The position numbers and the translations under genes were made by a program. Below, in pieces: positions 33,030 through 42,243 of a DNA stretch of 64,000 nucleotides. The first letter of the stretch is position 1. Every line of letters begins with the position of its first letter. Source of the stretch: Prolixibacter sp. NT017 (GTDB taxonomy: Bacteria > Bacteroidota > Bacteroidia > Bacteroidales > Prolixibacteraceae). The DNA lies in contig NZ_BLAV01000001.1 in assembly GCF_009617875.1 (NCBI RefSeq), forward strand, positions 558,001-622,000, read 5' to 3'. Below the pieces are notes generated by a model that saw only the letters and a list, made by a program, of their open reading frames with translations, searched no databases and was not told where the DNA came from.

Positions 33030-34880
33030 CTAAGTATTGCTATCTTCTGATGCCGGAAGGCGGAACCGGAAGATGGTTCCTTTGTTTTCGGCGCTCTCTA
33101 CTTCGATGGCGCTATTGTTTTTTTCCAGGAATTCTTTACACAGGATCAATCCAATCCCGGTACCCGATTCATTTTCGGTTCCTTTAGTATAAAATTTATG
33201 CCCCACCTGGAATAATTTCTTCTGGTTGGATTCTGATATTCCTATCCCAAAGTCTTGAATACTAATTGTTATCCGGTGATGCTCTTTCTTACCACTGATG
33301 ATGACCTCTCCTCCGCGATGCGAAAATTTGATGGCATTGGATACTAGGTTCCGGATGACCGTGGCAATCATTTTCGGATCGGCATAAGCATACATGCCCT
33401 CTTCAAATTTGGTTACCAGTGTTATATCTTTCTTTTCGGCCTGACCGGCTGGCAGAATCAGGACGGCTTCAACCAGTTCTTTTACGTCGAACTCCTCAGC
33501 CTGAACGGCGAGAGTTCCGCTTTGTGCATGCCACCAGTCGAGTACATCGTCAATCAAATCGACCATGCTGCGCGACGAATGACGAATGACTTTGGCGAAA
33601 CTCCGGCGTTGTTCTTCCGAGAAAGCTTCATCTTTGCTTTGCAAAACTTCGGCAAAACCCATGATGGACGAAAGTGGATTCTTTAAGTCGTGTGCCAGCA
33701 GGCTAATAAATTTATCTTTGGTCGCATTGGCTTTGCGCAATTCCTCTTCCGATAGTTTCAGTTTTATCTCATAAAGTCTGCGGTGAGTCAGGGTTTTAGC
33801 AACTGATCGTGCCAGGAAAAGCAATAGAACGAACACTGCTAAAAAGAGCGCTCCCAATCGTCCGTAAATTCTTCTTTCTCCTTCTTTTATTCTTGATTCA
33901 GGTACATGCGAAATTACTTTGAAGAGATAATCCTGTGATTCGCCAAATATCGGGAGGCTGTCGAGCGGAAGGTTCAATGCCCGGTAAACTTCCTTGATTC
34001 GCGTTAGCGGATGTAAAGTCTGGAAAGTGAAAAGTCCTTCATTGTTTCGGAATTGCCCGTTTTTATCGGCCCATATTTTCTTGTGAGCCTCTGGAAAATC
34101 GTCCCGGAAAGTCTTGCGTGAATTTCCTTCATCGATGAACGACCAGGTTTTGGTGGGGTCAGGGTGAAGCAGGTAATAGCCCGAACGGTTGACCAGAAGA
34201 GAATTACCCTGCCGGCTTCCGTCGCCTTCAATATATTTGCGCAATGCATAACCTGCATTCAGATTGAGAACAAGAATACCTTTCACCATACCGTCTTTGT
34301 CAGGAATAGGCGTTGCAATCCGGATGATGGGTTTTAGCGGAAGCTCGATTTTGCCGTTCTCCACGTTCATGTCAAGTGGCGAAAGGTATACTTCGTAAGG
34401 TTTGAGTCGAATGGTATGCTGAAAAAATTCCTGGTCGGCTTTGTTTTGCATCCCATCTTCCTGCACTTGATAAGGTTTTCCTTCTTTGTCCATTTTTACC
34501 CGGAGACGTTCCATGCCATTTTGGTCGATGAACCGAATCTGATCGTAAAACGATTTTTGCATCATCAGGTTACTGAACTCACGAACGAGTGCTTTTTTAT
34601 CCTGAGGATTGGGCTGGTTGACATACTCGTTCATGTGCTCTTCGTGTGAGAGAAACATGATATCGGTTACCACGAAGGCAATGTCATCAAGTAAACTACG
34701 ATATTGAACGGCAATTTTATTTTTCTCCTGTAGCTGGATGTTACCGATGAATTCGTCAATGCGAATGCGTAAGTAGGGTAGGAAGAATAGCGCGGCAAAA
34801 CCGCCGAAAAGTAAGGCATAGGTGAAAAAATACCGGTAAAATATGCTTCGTTGGTTGTTATTTTTTAGCGTTTTATTCAT
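33030..34880 (-). CDS. Membrane sensor histidine kinase with periplasmic Cache-like domain
   Basis: This 616-residue kinase has two membrane helices (about 16-36 and 341-361). The periplasmic region of about 300 residues resembles a double Cache sensor (FYDQIRFIDQNGMERLRV and VKGILVLNLNAGYAL). After the second helix come a short coiled linker, a HisKA domain with phospho-acceptor His397 in LLAHDLKNP, and an ATPase domain (RNLVSNAIKFSHRG, IQDFGIGIS, GTGIGLILCKEFL). No response regulator is adjacent. It begins 46 nt after recG on the same strand, possibly co-transcribed. The ligand is unknown; Cache domains often bind small organic molecules. Confidence 0.92.
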   Translation of the reverse strand: MNKTLKNNNQRSIFYRYFFTYALLFGGFAALFFLPYLRIRIDEFIGNIQLQEKNKIAVQYRSLLDDIAFVVTDIMFLSHEEHMNEYVNQPNPQDKKALVREFSNLMMQKSFYDQIRFIDQNGMERLRVKMDKEGKPYQVQEDGMQNKADQEFFQHTIRLKPYEVYLSPLDMNVENGKIELPLKPIIRIATPIPDKDGMVKGILVLNLNAGYALRKYIEGDGSRQGNSLLVNRSGYYLLHPDPTKTWSFIDEGNSRKTFRDDFPEAHKKIWADKNGQFRNNEGLFTFQTLHPLTRIKEVYRALNLPLDSLPIFGESQDYLFKVISHVPESRIKEGERRIYGRLGALFLAVFVLLLFLARSVAKTLTHRRLYEIKLKLSEEELRKANATKDKFISLLAHDLKNPLSSIMGFAEVLQSKDEAFSEEQRRSFAKVIRHSSRSMVDLIDDVLDWWHAQSGTLAVQAEEFDVKELVEAVLILPAGQAEKKDITLVTKFEEGMYAYADPKMIATVIRNLVSNAIKFSHRGGEVIISGKKEHHRITISIQDFGIGISESNQKKLFQVGHKFYTKGTENESGTGIGLILCKEFLEKNNSAIEVESAENKGTIFRFRLPASEDSNT

Positions 34881-34926
34881 CGGTTGAAAAAAGCAAATCA
34901 GGTAAAGTTCAAGTTATGGAATCTCA

Positions 34927-37035
34927 TTAACTTATCGAGCTCCAATTTAAGTGGTTTTTTCGTAATGCTATCAATTGTTTGCGCATCAGGTTATTTTCCG
35001 GTTTGGCTAATGTAGGATCATCATCCAAAATATCAGTCGCAATGTCGCGTGCATACTGCAGTATCTGACCATCTTTGGCGATATTTGCAATTTTCATGTC
35101 GAAGGCCATGCCCGACTGTTGCGTTCCTTCAATATCGCCCGGTCCGCGGAGTTTCATGTCGGCTTCGGCTATTTCGAATCCATCGTTGGTTGCCACCATG
35201 GTTTCGATGCGTTTCCGGCTTTCGGCCCCCAGTTTATATTTCGACATCAGGATACAAAACGATTGTTCTGCACCGCGTCCTACACGACCGCGCAATTGGT
35301 GAAGCTGTGACAGTCCAAAGCGCTCGGTACTTTCGATCACCATCACCGAAGCGTTAGGAACGTCTACGCCCACTTCAATAACGGTAGTAGCCACCATGAT
35401 GTTTGTTTCCCCGTTCTTGAAACGCATCATCTCAGCATCTTTGTCTGCCGGACGCATTCTGCCGTGCACCATGCTCACGTGGTATTTGGGCTCGGGAAAC
35501 GCGGTTTTGATATGTTTATATCCTTCTTCCAGGTTTTTGAAATCCATCTTCTCCGATTCGGATATGAGCGGATATACCATGTAAATCTGGCGTCCAATTT
35601 CAATCTCTTTTCGCATAAAATCATACACCTTCTTGCGGTTGTTCTCGAAGAAGTGCATGGTTTTGATGGGTTTCCTTCCAGGAGGCAATTCGTCAATGAC
35701 GGAAACGTCCAAATCGCCGTAAACGGTCATGGCGAGCGTCCGCGGAATCGGTGTTGCAGTCATAACCAACACGTGAGGCGGAACATAATTCTTCCGCCAC
35801 AAGCGGGCACGTTGGGCTACACCAAACCGGTGTTGTTCGTCGATAATGACCATCCCTAGGTTTTTGAACTTCACTTTTTCTTCGAGCAGTGCATGGGTGC
35901 CAATCAGAATGTGAAGTTCGCCGTTTTCGAGTTGCTCATGAATCTCTTTTCGTTCCGATTTTTTGGTGGAACCAGTGAGCAAGCGAACATTTACCGACAT
36001 GTTGCCCAGAAATTTCCTGATGGAGGCGTAGTGTTGGTTGGCCAGAATCTCAGTGGGTGCCATCATGCTCGACTGAAAACCGTTATCGAGCGCCATCAGC
36101 ATGGTCATCAAACCCACCATGGTTTTTCCGCTTCCCACATCTCCCTGTAATAGCCGGTTCATCTGTTTGCCGGAACCCACATCTTTCCGAATCTCTTTGA
36201 TGACCCGCTTTTGCGCTCCGGTCAGTTCGAAGGGGAGGTGATTATGGAAAAATTCGTTGAAGTAATCACCGATGATGGTGAAAGGATGTCCCCGGAATTT
36301 TTGTTGCCGGTCGGCTTTCAGATGGAGTATTTTTAGCTGAATGTAAAACAGCTCTTCGAATTTTAGTCGGTATTCCGCTTTGCGTAAGGCATTCGGATTT
36401 TGCGGAAAATGAATATTTCCGATGGCTTCAGGCAGCGACATCAGATTATATTTTTCAACCAGCCATGCTGGCAAAGTTTCCCTGAGTTTTCCTTTGGCCA
36501 GCGGAAAAAGATTCTGCTGAAGCTTCAAAATTACTTTTGAGTTCAGAAAACTCTTCTTCAGTTTGTCCGTCGTGTTGTAAAAAGCCTGGATATAGCCTTG
36601 TGCCTGCTTGCTTTGTTGGTTATCGACTTCCTCCAGTTCGGGATGAACAATATTGTATTGCCCGTTGAATTCGGTCGGCTTCCCAAAAACGACATATTGT
36701 TTGGTGGTTTTCAGCGACGAACGGACGTATTTAATGCCTTTGAACCAAACCAGTTCCAGCACGCCGGTGCCATCGGTGAAATAGGCTACGAGCCTCTGGC
36801 TACGTCCTTCTCCGACTACTTCGCTGCCGGTAATCCGGCCCTTTACCTGGATATACGGTAACTTGGTGTCAATCTCCCGAATGCTGTAAAATCGGGTTCG
36901 GTCGACATATTTGAAAGGAAAGTAATAAAGCAAATCCCGGAAAGTAAAAATCTTCAGCTCGCTGTTCAGCAAACTGGCACGCCTGGGACCTACTCCCGGC
37001 AGGAATTTGATATCTTGGTCAAGAAATTCAGGCAT
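34927..37035 (-). CDS. recG: ATP-dependent DNA helicase RecG
   Basis: RecG reverses stalled replication forks and branch-migrates Holliday junctions. The N-terminal wedge domain opens with FLPGVGPRRASLLNSEL. Superfamily 2 motifs are in order: Walker A GDVGSGKT, DEQH box IIDEQHRFG, TATPIPRT, and the C-terminal VIEVGVDVPNASVMVIES and QLHQLRGRVGRG. Length 702, normal. The ATG at 37035 follows an exact -7 box by only four bases, so the message may be nearly leaderless. Confidence 0.97.
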   Translation of the reverse strand: MPEFLDQDIKFLPGVGPRRASLLNSELKIFTFRDLLYYFPFKYVDRTRFYSIREIDTKLPYIQVKGRITGSEVVGEGRSQRLVAYFTDGTGVLELVWFKGIKYVRSSLKTTKQYVVFGKPTEFNGQYNIVHPELEEVDNQQSKQAQGYIQAFYNTTDKLKKSFLNSKVILKLQQNLFPLAKGKLRETLPAWLVEKYNLMSLPEAIGNIHFPQNPNALRKAEYRLKFEELFYIQLKILHLKADRQQKFRGHPFTIIGDYFNEFFHNHLPFELTGAQKRVIKEIRKDVGSGKQMNRLLQGDVGSGKTMVGLMTMLMALDNGFQSSMMAPTEILANQHYASIRKFLGNMSVNVRLLTGSTKKSERKEIHEQLENGELHILIGTHALLEEKVKFKNLGMVIIDEQHRFGVAQRARLWRKNYVPPHVLVMTATPIPRTLAMTVYGDLDVSVIDELPPGRKPIKTMHFFENNRKKVYDFMRKEIEIGRQIYMVYPLISESEKMDFKNLEEGYKHIKTAFPEPKYHVSMVHGRMRPADKDAEMMRFKNGETNIMVATTVIEVGVDVPNASVMVIESTERFGLSQLHQLRGRVGRGAEQSFCILMSKYKLGAESRKRIETMVATNDGFEIAEADMKLRGPGDIEGTQQSGMAFDMKIANIAKDGQILQYARDIATDILDDDPTLAKPENNLMRKQLIALRKNHLNWSSIS

Positions 37036-37039
37036 GAAG

Positions 37040-37047
37040 CAAATATA
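37040..37047 (-). promoter_or_regulatory. -7 box of recG
   Basis: On the minus strand TATATTTG ends 5 nt before the recG start codon. If used, transcription would begin at or next to the ATG. Confidence 0.5.
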
Positions 37048-37135
37048 ACAATAAATTATACTTGGATTCGTGCGCGGGAATGAAGGAAAAACCTGACTTT
37101 TGCGAGAAAGAAATGCACCCTTTCAATAACCGTTT

Positions 37136-37897
37136 ATGTCCTTATTTCGCTTAAAACGACAAATTTCATATTGGCTCAATGCTCGTCACCGTCGCGGACA
37201 CGGAATTCACTCTCCATATCTTTTCGGATTGCTGACAAACGTGATTGAAAACGATGGAAATTATTACGCCTATGAGACGATTGATGGCGTATGGGCATCG
37301 TTGATGCGGTCGAATGTGAAAGTTTCCGGAAGTACGTCGACGCATGAGGATGTCCCGGAAAAGCTGAAGTTGCTGGTCAGAAGGTTTGACCTGTTGCCGA
37401 AGTATGGAAAGATGTTGTTTCGGCTGATCAACGAATTTCAGCCAAAACATATCGTTTGCATTGGTCCGGTTACCGGAATGACGTCTTTGTATCTGGCGAA
37501 AGCAGATAGTCGGATTTCAGTGAATCATTATGATGGGAAAAAGGAATTACTGCCCGTGACAAAGTATCTGCTCGATACCGCCGGCGTTGAAAATGTGAAG
37601 ATACACGACGGTTTGCCTGATTTTTATGCTTTGGATATGAAAGACGCTTTCGTTGTTTTGAGTTATCCGGAAGATTCCGTTCGCTGTCGCGAAGTTATTC
37701 AGAATATTGTCAGAAATCCGGGCGAAAAGCCCAAGGCAATCGTGGTTAACGGCATTCATGAGTCTCAGGAAATGGAGGAGATTTGGAGTGAACTGACAAC
37801 GAACCAATTTGTGCGTGTCTCCCTCGATTTCTTTACCTTGGGTTTGGCTATCTGCCTTCCGGATTTGCAAAAAGAAAATTTTGTGATAAGATATTAA
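37136..37897 (+). CDS. SAM-dependent methyltransferase-like protein
   Basis: This 253-residue protein resembles the Bacteroidota class I methyltransferase-like family that begins with a RRGHGIHSPYLFGLL signature, here near residue 20. The central segment HIVCIGPVTGMTSLYLAKAD fits motif I of a Rossmann fold but lacks the usual GxGxG, and AFVVLSYPED takes the place of motif IV. Catalytic activity is therefore uncertain. A C-terminal FFTLGLAICLP segment is typical for the family. It is divergent from recG and followed by an ABC ATPase gene that has its own promoter. Confidence 0.72.
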   Translation: MSLFRLKRQISYWLNARHRRGHGIHSPYLFGLLTNVIENDGNYYAYETIDGVWASLMRSNVKVSGSTSTHEDVPEKLKLLVRRFDLLPKYGKMLFRLINEFQPKHIVCIGPVTGMTSLYLAKADSRISVNHYDGKKELLPVTKYLLDTAGVENVKIHDGLPDFYALDMKDAFVVLSYPEDSVRCREVIQNIVRNPGEKPKAIVVNGIHESQEMEEIWSELTTNQFVRVSLDFFTLGLAICLPDLQKENFVIRY

Positions 37898-37904
37898 CAA
37901 GGCA

Positions 37905-37936
37905 TTGGATGTACCGTTGCAATTCCGTTAACTTTG
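37905..37936 (+). promoter_or_regulatory. Promoter of the LolD-like ATPase gene
   Basis: TTGG (37905-37908), 20 nt, then TAACTTTG (37929-37936) match the Bacteroidota consensus well. The same GTTAACTTTG context occurs upstream of dinB and of the MprF-like gene. The start codon is 24 nt further on. Confidence 0.7.
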
Positions 37937-37960
37937 TATAAAGTTGAAATATTCTGTTAA

Positions 37961-38659
37961 ATGGAAAAAGTCATTCAACTCAACAACATCGTTAAGAACT
38001 ACTATGTCGGGACACAGGTGGTTCACGCTTTACGTTCAGTATCACTGTCGATTGACAAGGGCGATTATGTGACCATCATGGGAGCGTCCGGCTCGGGAAA
38101 ATCCACCTTGATGAATATTATCGGCTGTCTGGATACACCCACTTCCGGTTCTTATCATCTGAGTGATATCGATGTGGGGGCGTTGGATGACGATCGATTG
38201 GCGGAGATACGCAACGATGAGATTGGTTTTGTATTTCAAACCTTCAATTTGTTGCCCCGCTATTCTGCCCTCGAAAATGTAATGTTGCCTTTGGTTTATG
38301 CCGGTATTGGCCGGAAAAAACGAGAAAAACAGGCGATGGAGCAGTTGATTCAGGTGGGCCTGGAAGATCGCGTGGAGCACAAGCCGAATGAGTTGTCGGG
38401 TGGTCAGCGACAACGCGTAGCTGTAGCCCGCGCGTTGGTGAATCATCCGTCTATTTTGCTGGCGGATGAGCCGACCGGTAACCTCGATTCGAAGATTTCG
38501 GAGGAAATAATGAAACTCTTTGCTGAAATTCATAAACTGGGAAATACCATTATTCTGGTTACCCACGAAGAAGATATTGCCCGGCACGCACATCGCATTA
38601 TCAAACTCAAGGATGGTGAGGTTGAAGCCGATTACCGTAACAGTAACCCGATTTATTAA
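37961..38659 (+). CDS. ABC transporter ATP-binding protein (LolD/MacB type)
   Basis: This 232-residue nucleotide-binding subunit of the LolD/MacB/FtsE group has Walker [11 protein letters not shown]-loop [11 protein letters not shown], signature [12 protein letters not shown], Walker [13 protein letters not shown] and H-loop VTHE. Members power lipoprotein release, macrolide/peptide export or mechanotransmission. No permease gene is adjacent, so its partner must be encoded elsewhere. The adenosyltransferase gene follows after 17 nt, probably in the same transcript. Confidence 0.92.
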   Translation: MEKVIQLNNIVKNYYVGTQVVHALRSVSLSIDKGDYVTIMGASGSGKSTLMNIIGCLDTPTSGSYHLSDIDVGALDDDRLAEIRNDEIGFVFQTFNLLPRYSALENVMLPLVYAGIGRKKREKQAMEQLIQVGLEDRVEHKPNELSGGQRQRVAVARALVNHPSILLADEPTGNLDSKISEEIMKLFAEIHKLGNTIILVTHEEDIARHAHRIIKLKDGEVEADYRNSNPIY

Positions 38660-38676
38660 CGCTAAATCTTTTTCAA

Positions 38677-39222
38677 ATGAGTGTATATACCCGCACCGGA
38701 GATGACGGAACTACCGGACTGATTGGTGGCTCGCGAGTTCCCAAGTCTGATTTACGGCTCGAAGCTTATGGAACGGTTGATGAACTGAACTCATGGATTG
38801 GTTTGATTCGTTCGCAGGATATCATGCAATCCGATAAAGGGGAACTTATTCAGATTCAGAATAAATTATTCGTAATAGGGGCCCGGTTAGCCACCGATAC
38901 CGATCGCGTCGATAACAAGGAGCATCTTCCGTGTTGCGACGATGATGTTAAACAGTTGGAAAAAGAGATGGATAAGATTCTGGCTGAGCTTCCGGCGCTG
39001 ACTCATTTCATCCTTCCCGGTGGAAATAATCCGGTTTCGTACTGTCACCTGGCGCGCACAGTTTGCCGCAGAGCTGAACGAAATGTCTATAAATTGTCGC
39101 AAAATGTCGACATACCGCACGAAATAATTAAATATTTGAACCGTTTGTCAGATTACCTGTTTGTCTTATCCCGGAAGGTATCGTATGATACAGGGGCGGA
39201 TGAAATTGCCTGGAAAGCCTAA
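38677..39222 (+). CDS. Cob(I)yrinic acid a,c-diamide adenosyltransferase (PduO type)
   Basis: The enzyme transfers the adenosyl group of ATP to cob(I)alamin to form coenzyme B12. The PduO-type N-terminal motif YTRTGDDGTTGLIGGSRVPK binds ATP. LEAYGTVDELNSWIGL and the C-terminal CHLARTVCRRAERNV with LNRLSDYLFVLSR complete the active site. It has 181 residues, usual for the family. It implies adenosylcobalamin-dependent enzymes such as methylmalonyl-CoA mutase elsewhere in the genome. It is probably co-transcribed with the upstream ATPase gene, though the roles look unrelated. Confidence 0.95.
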   Translation: MSVYTRTGDDGTTGLIGGSRVPKSDLRLEAYGTVDELNSWIGLIRSQDIMQSDKGELIQIQNKLFVIGARLATDTDRVDNKEHLPCCDDDVKQLEKEMDKILAELPALTHFILPGGNNPVSYCHLARTVCRRAERNVYKLSQNVDIPHEIIKYLNRLSDYLFVLSRKVSYDTGADEIAWKA

Positions 39223-39309
39223 AAAAAGATTGAAAATTAGGCATTAAGTTTTAAAAAAAAATGCTTATAATCGCAGAAAAAGCAAAATATAATATAATTA
39301 AATAATATT

Positions 39310-39531
39310 ATGTACTGGACATTGGAACTAGCTTCAAAATTAGAGGATGCTCCCTGGCCTGCGAGCAAGGATGAGTTGATCGACTATGCTATCCGATCAG
39401 GAGCACCTTTAGAGGTCATCGAGAATTTACAGGAAATTGAGGATGAGGGCGAAGTATATGAATCCATAGAAGATATATGGCCTGATTATCCAAGTAAGGA
39501 TGATTTCTTCTTCAATGAAGATGAATATTAA
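39310..39531 (+). CDS. DUF2795 family small acidic protein
   Basis: This 73-residue protein matches DUF2795. It opens MYWTLELASKLEDAPWPASK and contains DELIDYAIRSGAPLEVIENL, the helical core of the family. The tail is very acidic and aromatic (DIWPDYPSKDDFFFNEDEY). It is well conserved across Bacteroidota, but the role is unknown. It lies 87 nt after the adenosyltransferase gene; the gap is A/T-rich with no exact promoter box. Its 3' end is 12 nt from the convergent OstA-like gene. Confidence 0.9.
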   Translation: MYWTLELASKLEDAPWPASKDELIDYAIRSGAPLEVIENLQEIEDEGEVYESIEDIWPDYPSKDDFFFNEDEY

Positions 39532-39543
39532 ATAGGTTTTTAT

Positions 39544-41235
39544 TTAGTCACGTGTCCTTGAAAGAGATTTGGGCGCAGATTCAATCTTGTTTTGTTTCTG
39601 CGCTTTTTCTTTTGGCGCCAAAGCTTTCTTGCCTGGTGTTTTCTTTCCCTTGGCCTGCTCTTTTTTAGGGAAAATGTCATACCGGTTTTTGGGTCTCTCT
39701 TTCGGTCGCCAGTTAAATCCCTGCAGCATCGTTTCACTTGTATTTACGTCGTCTAGCGGAAGCATTTTGGCATCGGGTCGGGTGATAAAGGTGATATTGT
39801 TAATGTGCCCGTCGGTCAGATAGATATTGATATTACTGCTTTCAACACGGTTCAGACCGATATATTTGTCTTTATCCTTTGCGAAATAAATTGAGCGACC
39901 ATTCCCGTTGACTTCCACTTTGTACAGGTTGTTATCCCTGATATAGCCGAGCATGTCTTTTCCACTTATTTGGTTGAATTTGGCCGAATCTTCTTCGGAG
40001 ATGATGAAGGAATTGTTCTCCATATTCACGATATCCGGTGATTTTTCATGCGTGGTCATTTTTACTACGTCAGCTGTCATCTGGTTATTCTTCGACCACA
40101 ATACCGGATCATGATACATCTCGATGGTTGAATCTTTCATCCGGTAGGCCAACGAATCACATTTGCCCTGCAGATCGGCACGGTAAAAACGGACACCAAA
40201 GTAAGCCAGGAATATCTTCTTGTCGTCTTTTTTAGTTCGTAATGTATCTTTAGTTACTGATGTATCAGGAACCGAACGCAGCGTGTCGGCATGCATAAAC
40301 AGCGTATCTTTTTTTGAATACTGCATGAATAACGCCGAATCGGTCACCATCGCTTTGTCGCTGATTTCGTTGTAAATGGCACGCTTGCCAGTGATGACGG
40401 TGTGGTTCTTCAGGTCGGTAAGCTTCACCTTGTGAAAAGCCCGTCCGTCGCCGGTCGTTTTGTTGTAGTATAATGTATCGCCTTCCAGAATCTGGTCATT
40501 GCGTTCGAGCCGCGAATCTTTGTACAACTCCGAAATATTCGTCTGTGTATCGTACCATCCACTTCTGGAGAAGAGCTTTCCTTTTTCTTTGGTTCCTTCA
40601 ATGGTTGTGGGGCCGACAATGATGACACGTTCTTTTTCGCTTTGGTACTCCAGCGTATCAGCGTGCATCACAAAATCTTTGTTGGTCACCTTCACCGAGT
40701 CCTTGAAGAAAAACAAATCACGATCGGCATAATAGCGGCCAACCCAGCTGGTTAGAACGTTCGCTGTGTCGACGATTTTTCCACCGTGGTTATAATACCC
40801 GATATTCGTATTCATGTTGAAATCGAGCGAGTCGGTGGTCAGGGTGATGGTTTTGTTTACGAGTTTCACGTCCCGGCGGACTTTAGCCATTTTGGTGTCG
40901 CCGTTGTAATTGATGTATTGTCCGTATAAGTTGAGTGTGTCGCCCTGGATGATGTGAACATTTCCAAAGGCATCTACCATGTTTTTACTATTGTATGAAT
41001 AGGCACTGTCACACATCATAACAATTCCCTGGTGATGCAGTCGCACATGTCCGATTAGACGTTGTGCATCAGCGACGATTTTTTCGTTGTACATCAAGCT
41101 GTCGGCATGATCCAGTTCTATTCGTCTCTTTTTTTTCTGAGGCTGTGACTGAGGAGTATAGGATTGCAGTGAAAACAGGGCAATAACTGTTAACAGAAAG
41201 AGGAAGGCATTTTTATATGTTGCCGGTAGCTTCAT
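39544..41235 (-). CDS. OstA-like (LptA/LptD N-terminal domain) protein
   Basis: This 563-residue exported protein has repeated OstA/LptA-type beta-jellyroll segments that bind lipopolysaccharide during transport to the outer membrane. A signal-like N-terminus (NAFLFLLTVIALFSLQSYT) is followed by the strand pattern LIGHVRLHHQGIVMMCDSAY, MVDAFGNVHIIQGDTLNLYG and YYADRDLFFFKDSVKVTNKD. The C-terminal ~60 residues are Lys/Ala/Pro-rich and probably unstructured. It is the last gene of the envelope-biogenesis operon, directly after MoxR. A role as periplasmic bridge in LPS transport is inferred from the fold. Confidence 0.88.
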   Translation of the reverse strand: MKLPATYKNAFLFLLTVIALFSLQSYTPQSQPQKKKRRIELDHADSLMYNEKIVADAQRLIGHVRLHHQGIVMMCDSAYSYNSKNMVDAFGNVHIIQGDTLNLYGQYINYNGDTKMAKVRRDVKLVNKTITLTTDSLDFNMNTNIGYYNHGGKIVDTANVLTSWVGRYYADRDLFFFKDSVKVTNKDFVMHADTLEYQSEKERVIIVGPTTIEGTKEKGKLFSRSGWYDTQTNISELYKDSRLERNDQILEGDTLYYNKTTGDGRAFHKVKLTDLKNHTVITGKRAIYNEISDKAMVTDSALFMQYSKKDTLFMHADTLRSVPDTSVTKDTLRTKKDDKKIFLAYFGVRFYRADLQGKCDSLAYRMKDSTIEMYHDPVLWSKNNQMTADVVKMTTHEKSPDIVNMENNSFIISEEDSAKFNQISGKDMLGYIRDNNLYKVEVNGNGRSIYFAKDKDKYIGLNRVESSNINIYLTDGHINNITFITRPDAKMLPLDDVNTSETMLQGFNWRPKERPKNRYDIFPKKEQAKGKKTPGKKALAPKEKAQKQNKIESAPKSLSRTRD

Positions 41236-41266
41236 TCGTGGTTTTTCAAATTAGTGGCAGACGTGG

Positions 41267-42232
41267 TTATTTCATGAGTTGTGCGATGATGTCATCCACA
41301 CCAATTCCTTCGGCTTCCGCCCTGTAGTTTTTGATAATCCGGTGGCGTAGAATGGCTGTTGCGACCGCTTTTACGTCCTCGATATCCGGCGAATATTTGC
41401 CGTGCAGCGCTGCGTGGGTTTTAGCTCCTGTTACAAGATATTGTGATGCCCTCGGGCCAGCACCCCACTTCAGGTATTCATTGGTAATTGCCGGCGCATG
41501 CTCGGTTCCCGGACGGGTTTTGGCGGCCAGCGTTACAGCATATCGTAGCACGTTGTCGTTGATGGGCACACGTTTAATCAATTCCTGGAAGTGAAGAATC
41601 TCTTCAGCCGAAATAACATTCTTTGCTTCATTTTTAAAATCGGAAGTGGTGTTCTTCACGATAGTCATTTCATCTTCGTGAGCCGGATAATCGAGCCAGA
41701 TGGAGAACATAAACCTGTCGAGCTGTGCTTCGGGAAGGGGATAGGTTCCTTCCTGCTCAATCGGATTCTGTGTGGCCAGCACGAAGAAAGGTTCTTCCAA
41801 CTTATAGCTTGTTCCGGCTGAGGTCACCGATTTTTCCTGCATGGCTTCCAACAGAGCTGCCTGCGTTTTCGGCGGCGTACGGTTAATTTCGTCGGCCAGA
41901 ATGATATTGGCGAACAGTGGGCCTTTTACAAATTTGAATGCCCGGTCTTTATCCAGAATTTCGGTACCGATAATATCGGATGGCATTAAGTCGGGTGTAA
42001 ACTGGATGCGTTTGTAATGCAAGCCAAGTACCCGCGCAATGGTATTCACCAAGAGCGTTTTAGCCAATCCGGGAACACCAATCAGCAGACAATGTCCTTT
42101 ACTGAAAATGGAAATCAGGACTTCCTTGATAATCTCGTCCTGACCATAGATAACTTTTTGTATTTCGCTAAGAAGCTCATCGTGCTTTACGCGTAAAGCA
42201 TCGACGGCTTCTGTATCATTCTTAAACATCAT
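41267..42232 (-). CDS. MoxR family AAA+ ATPase
   Basis: This 321-residue chaperone-like ATPase of the MoxR family has Walker A GVPGLAKT, Walker B ILADEINRTPPKTQAALLEAMQE and sensor ATQNPIEQEGTYPLPEAQLD. MoxR proteins usually work with von Willebrand-domain proteins to mature or activate other complexes. No such partner gene is adjacent here. Instead it sits between the SurA-type and OstA-like genes (11 and 31 nt gaps), suggesting a role in envelope protein maturation. Confidence 0.93.
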   Translation of the reverse strand: MMFKNDTEAVDALRVKHDELLSEIQKVIYGQDEIIKEVLISIFSKGHCLLIGVPGLAKTLLVNTIARVLGLHYKRIQFTPDLMPSDIIGTEILDKDRAFKFVKGPLFANIILADEINRTPPKTQAALLEAMQEKSVTSAGTSYKLEEPFFVLATQNPIEQEGTYPLPEAQLDRFMFSIWLDYPAHEDEMTIVKNTTSDFKNEAKNVISAEEILHFQELIKRVPINDNVLRYAVTLAAKTRPGTEHAPAITNEYLKWGAGPRASQYLVTGAKTHAALHGKYSPDIEDVKAVATAILRHRIIKNYRAEAEGIGVDDIIAQLMK

Positions 42233-42243
42233 GTTCCAGGTGA

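Noticed and set aside
38042..38593. Minus-strand frame of 183 residues
   Set aside because: Antisense shadow of the ABC ATPase gene.
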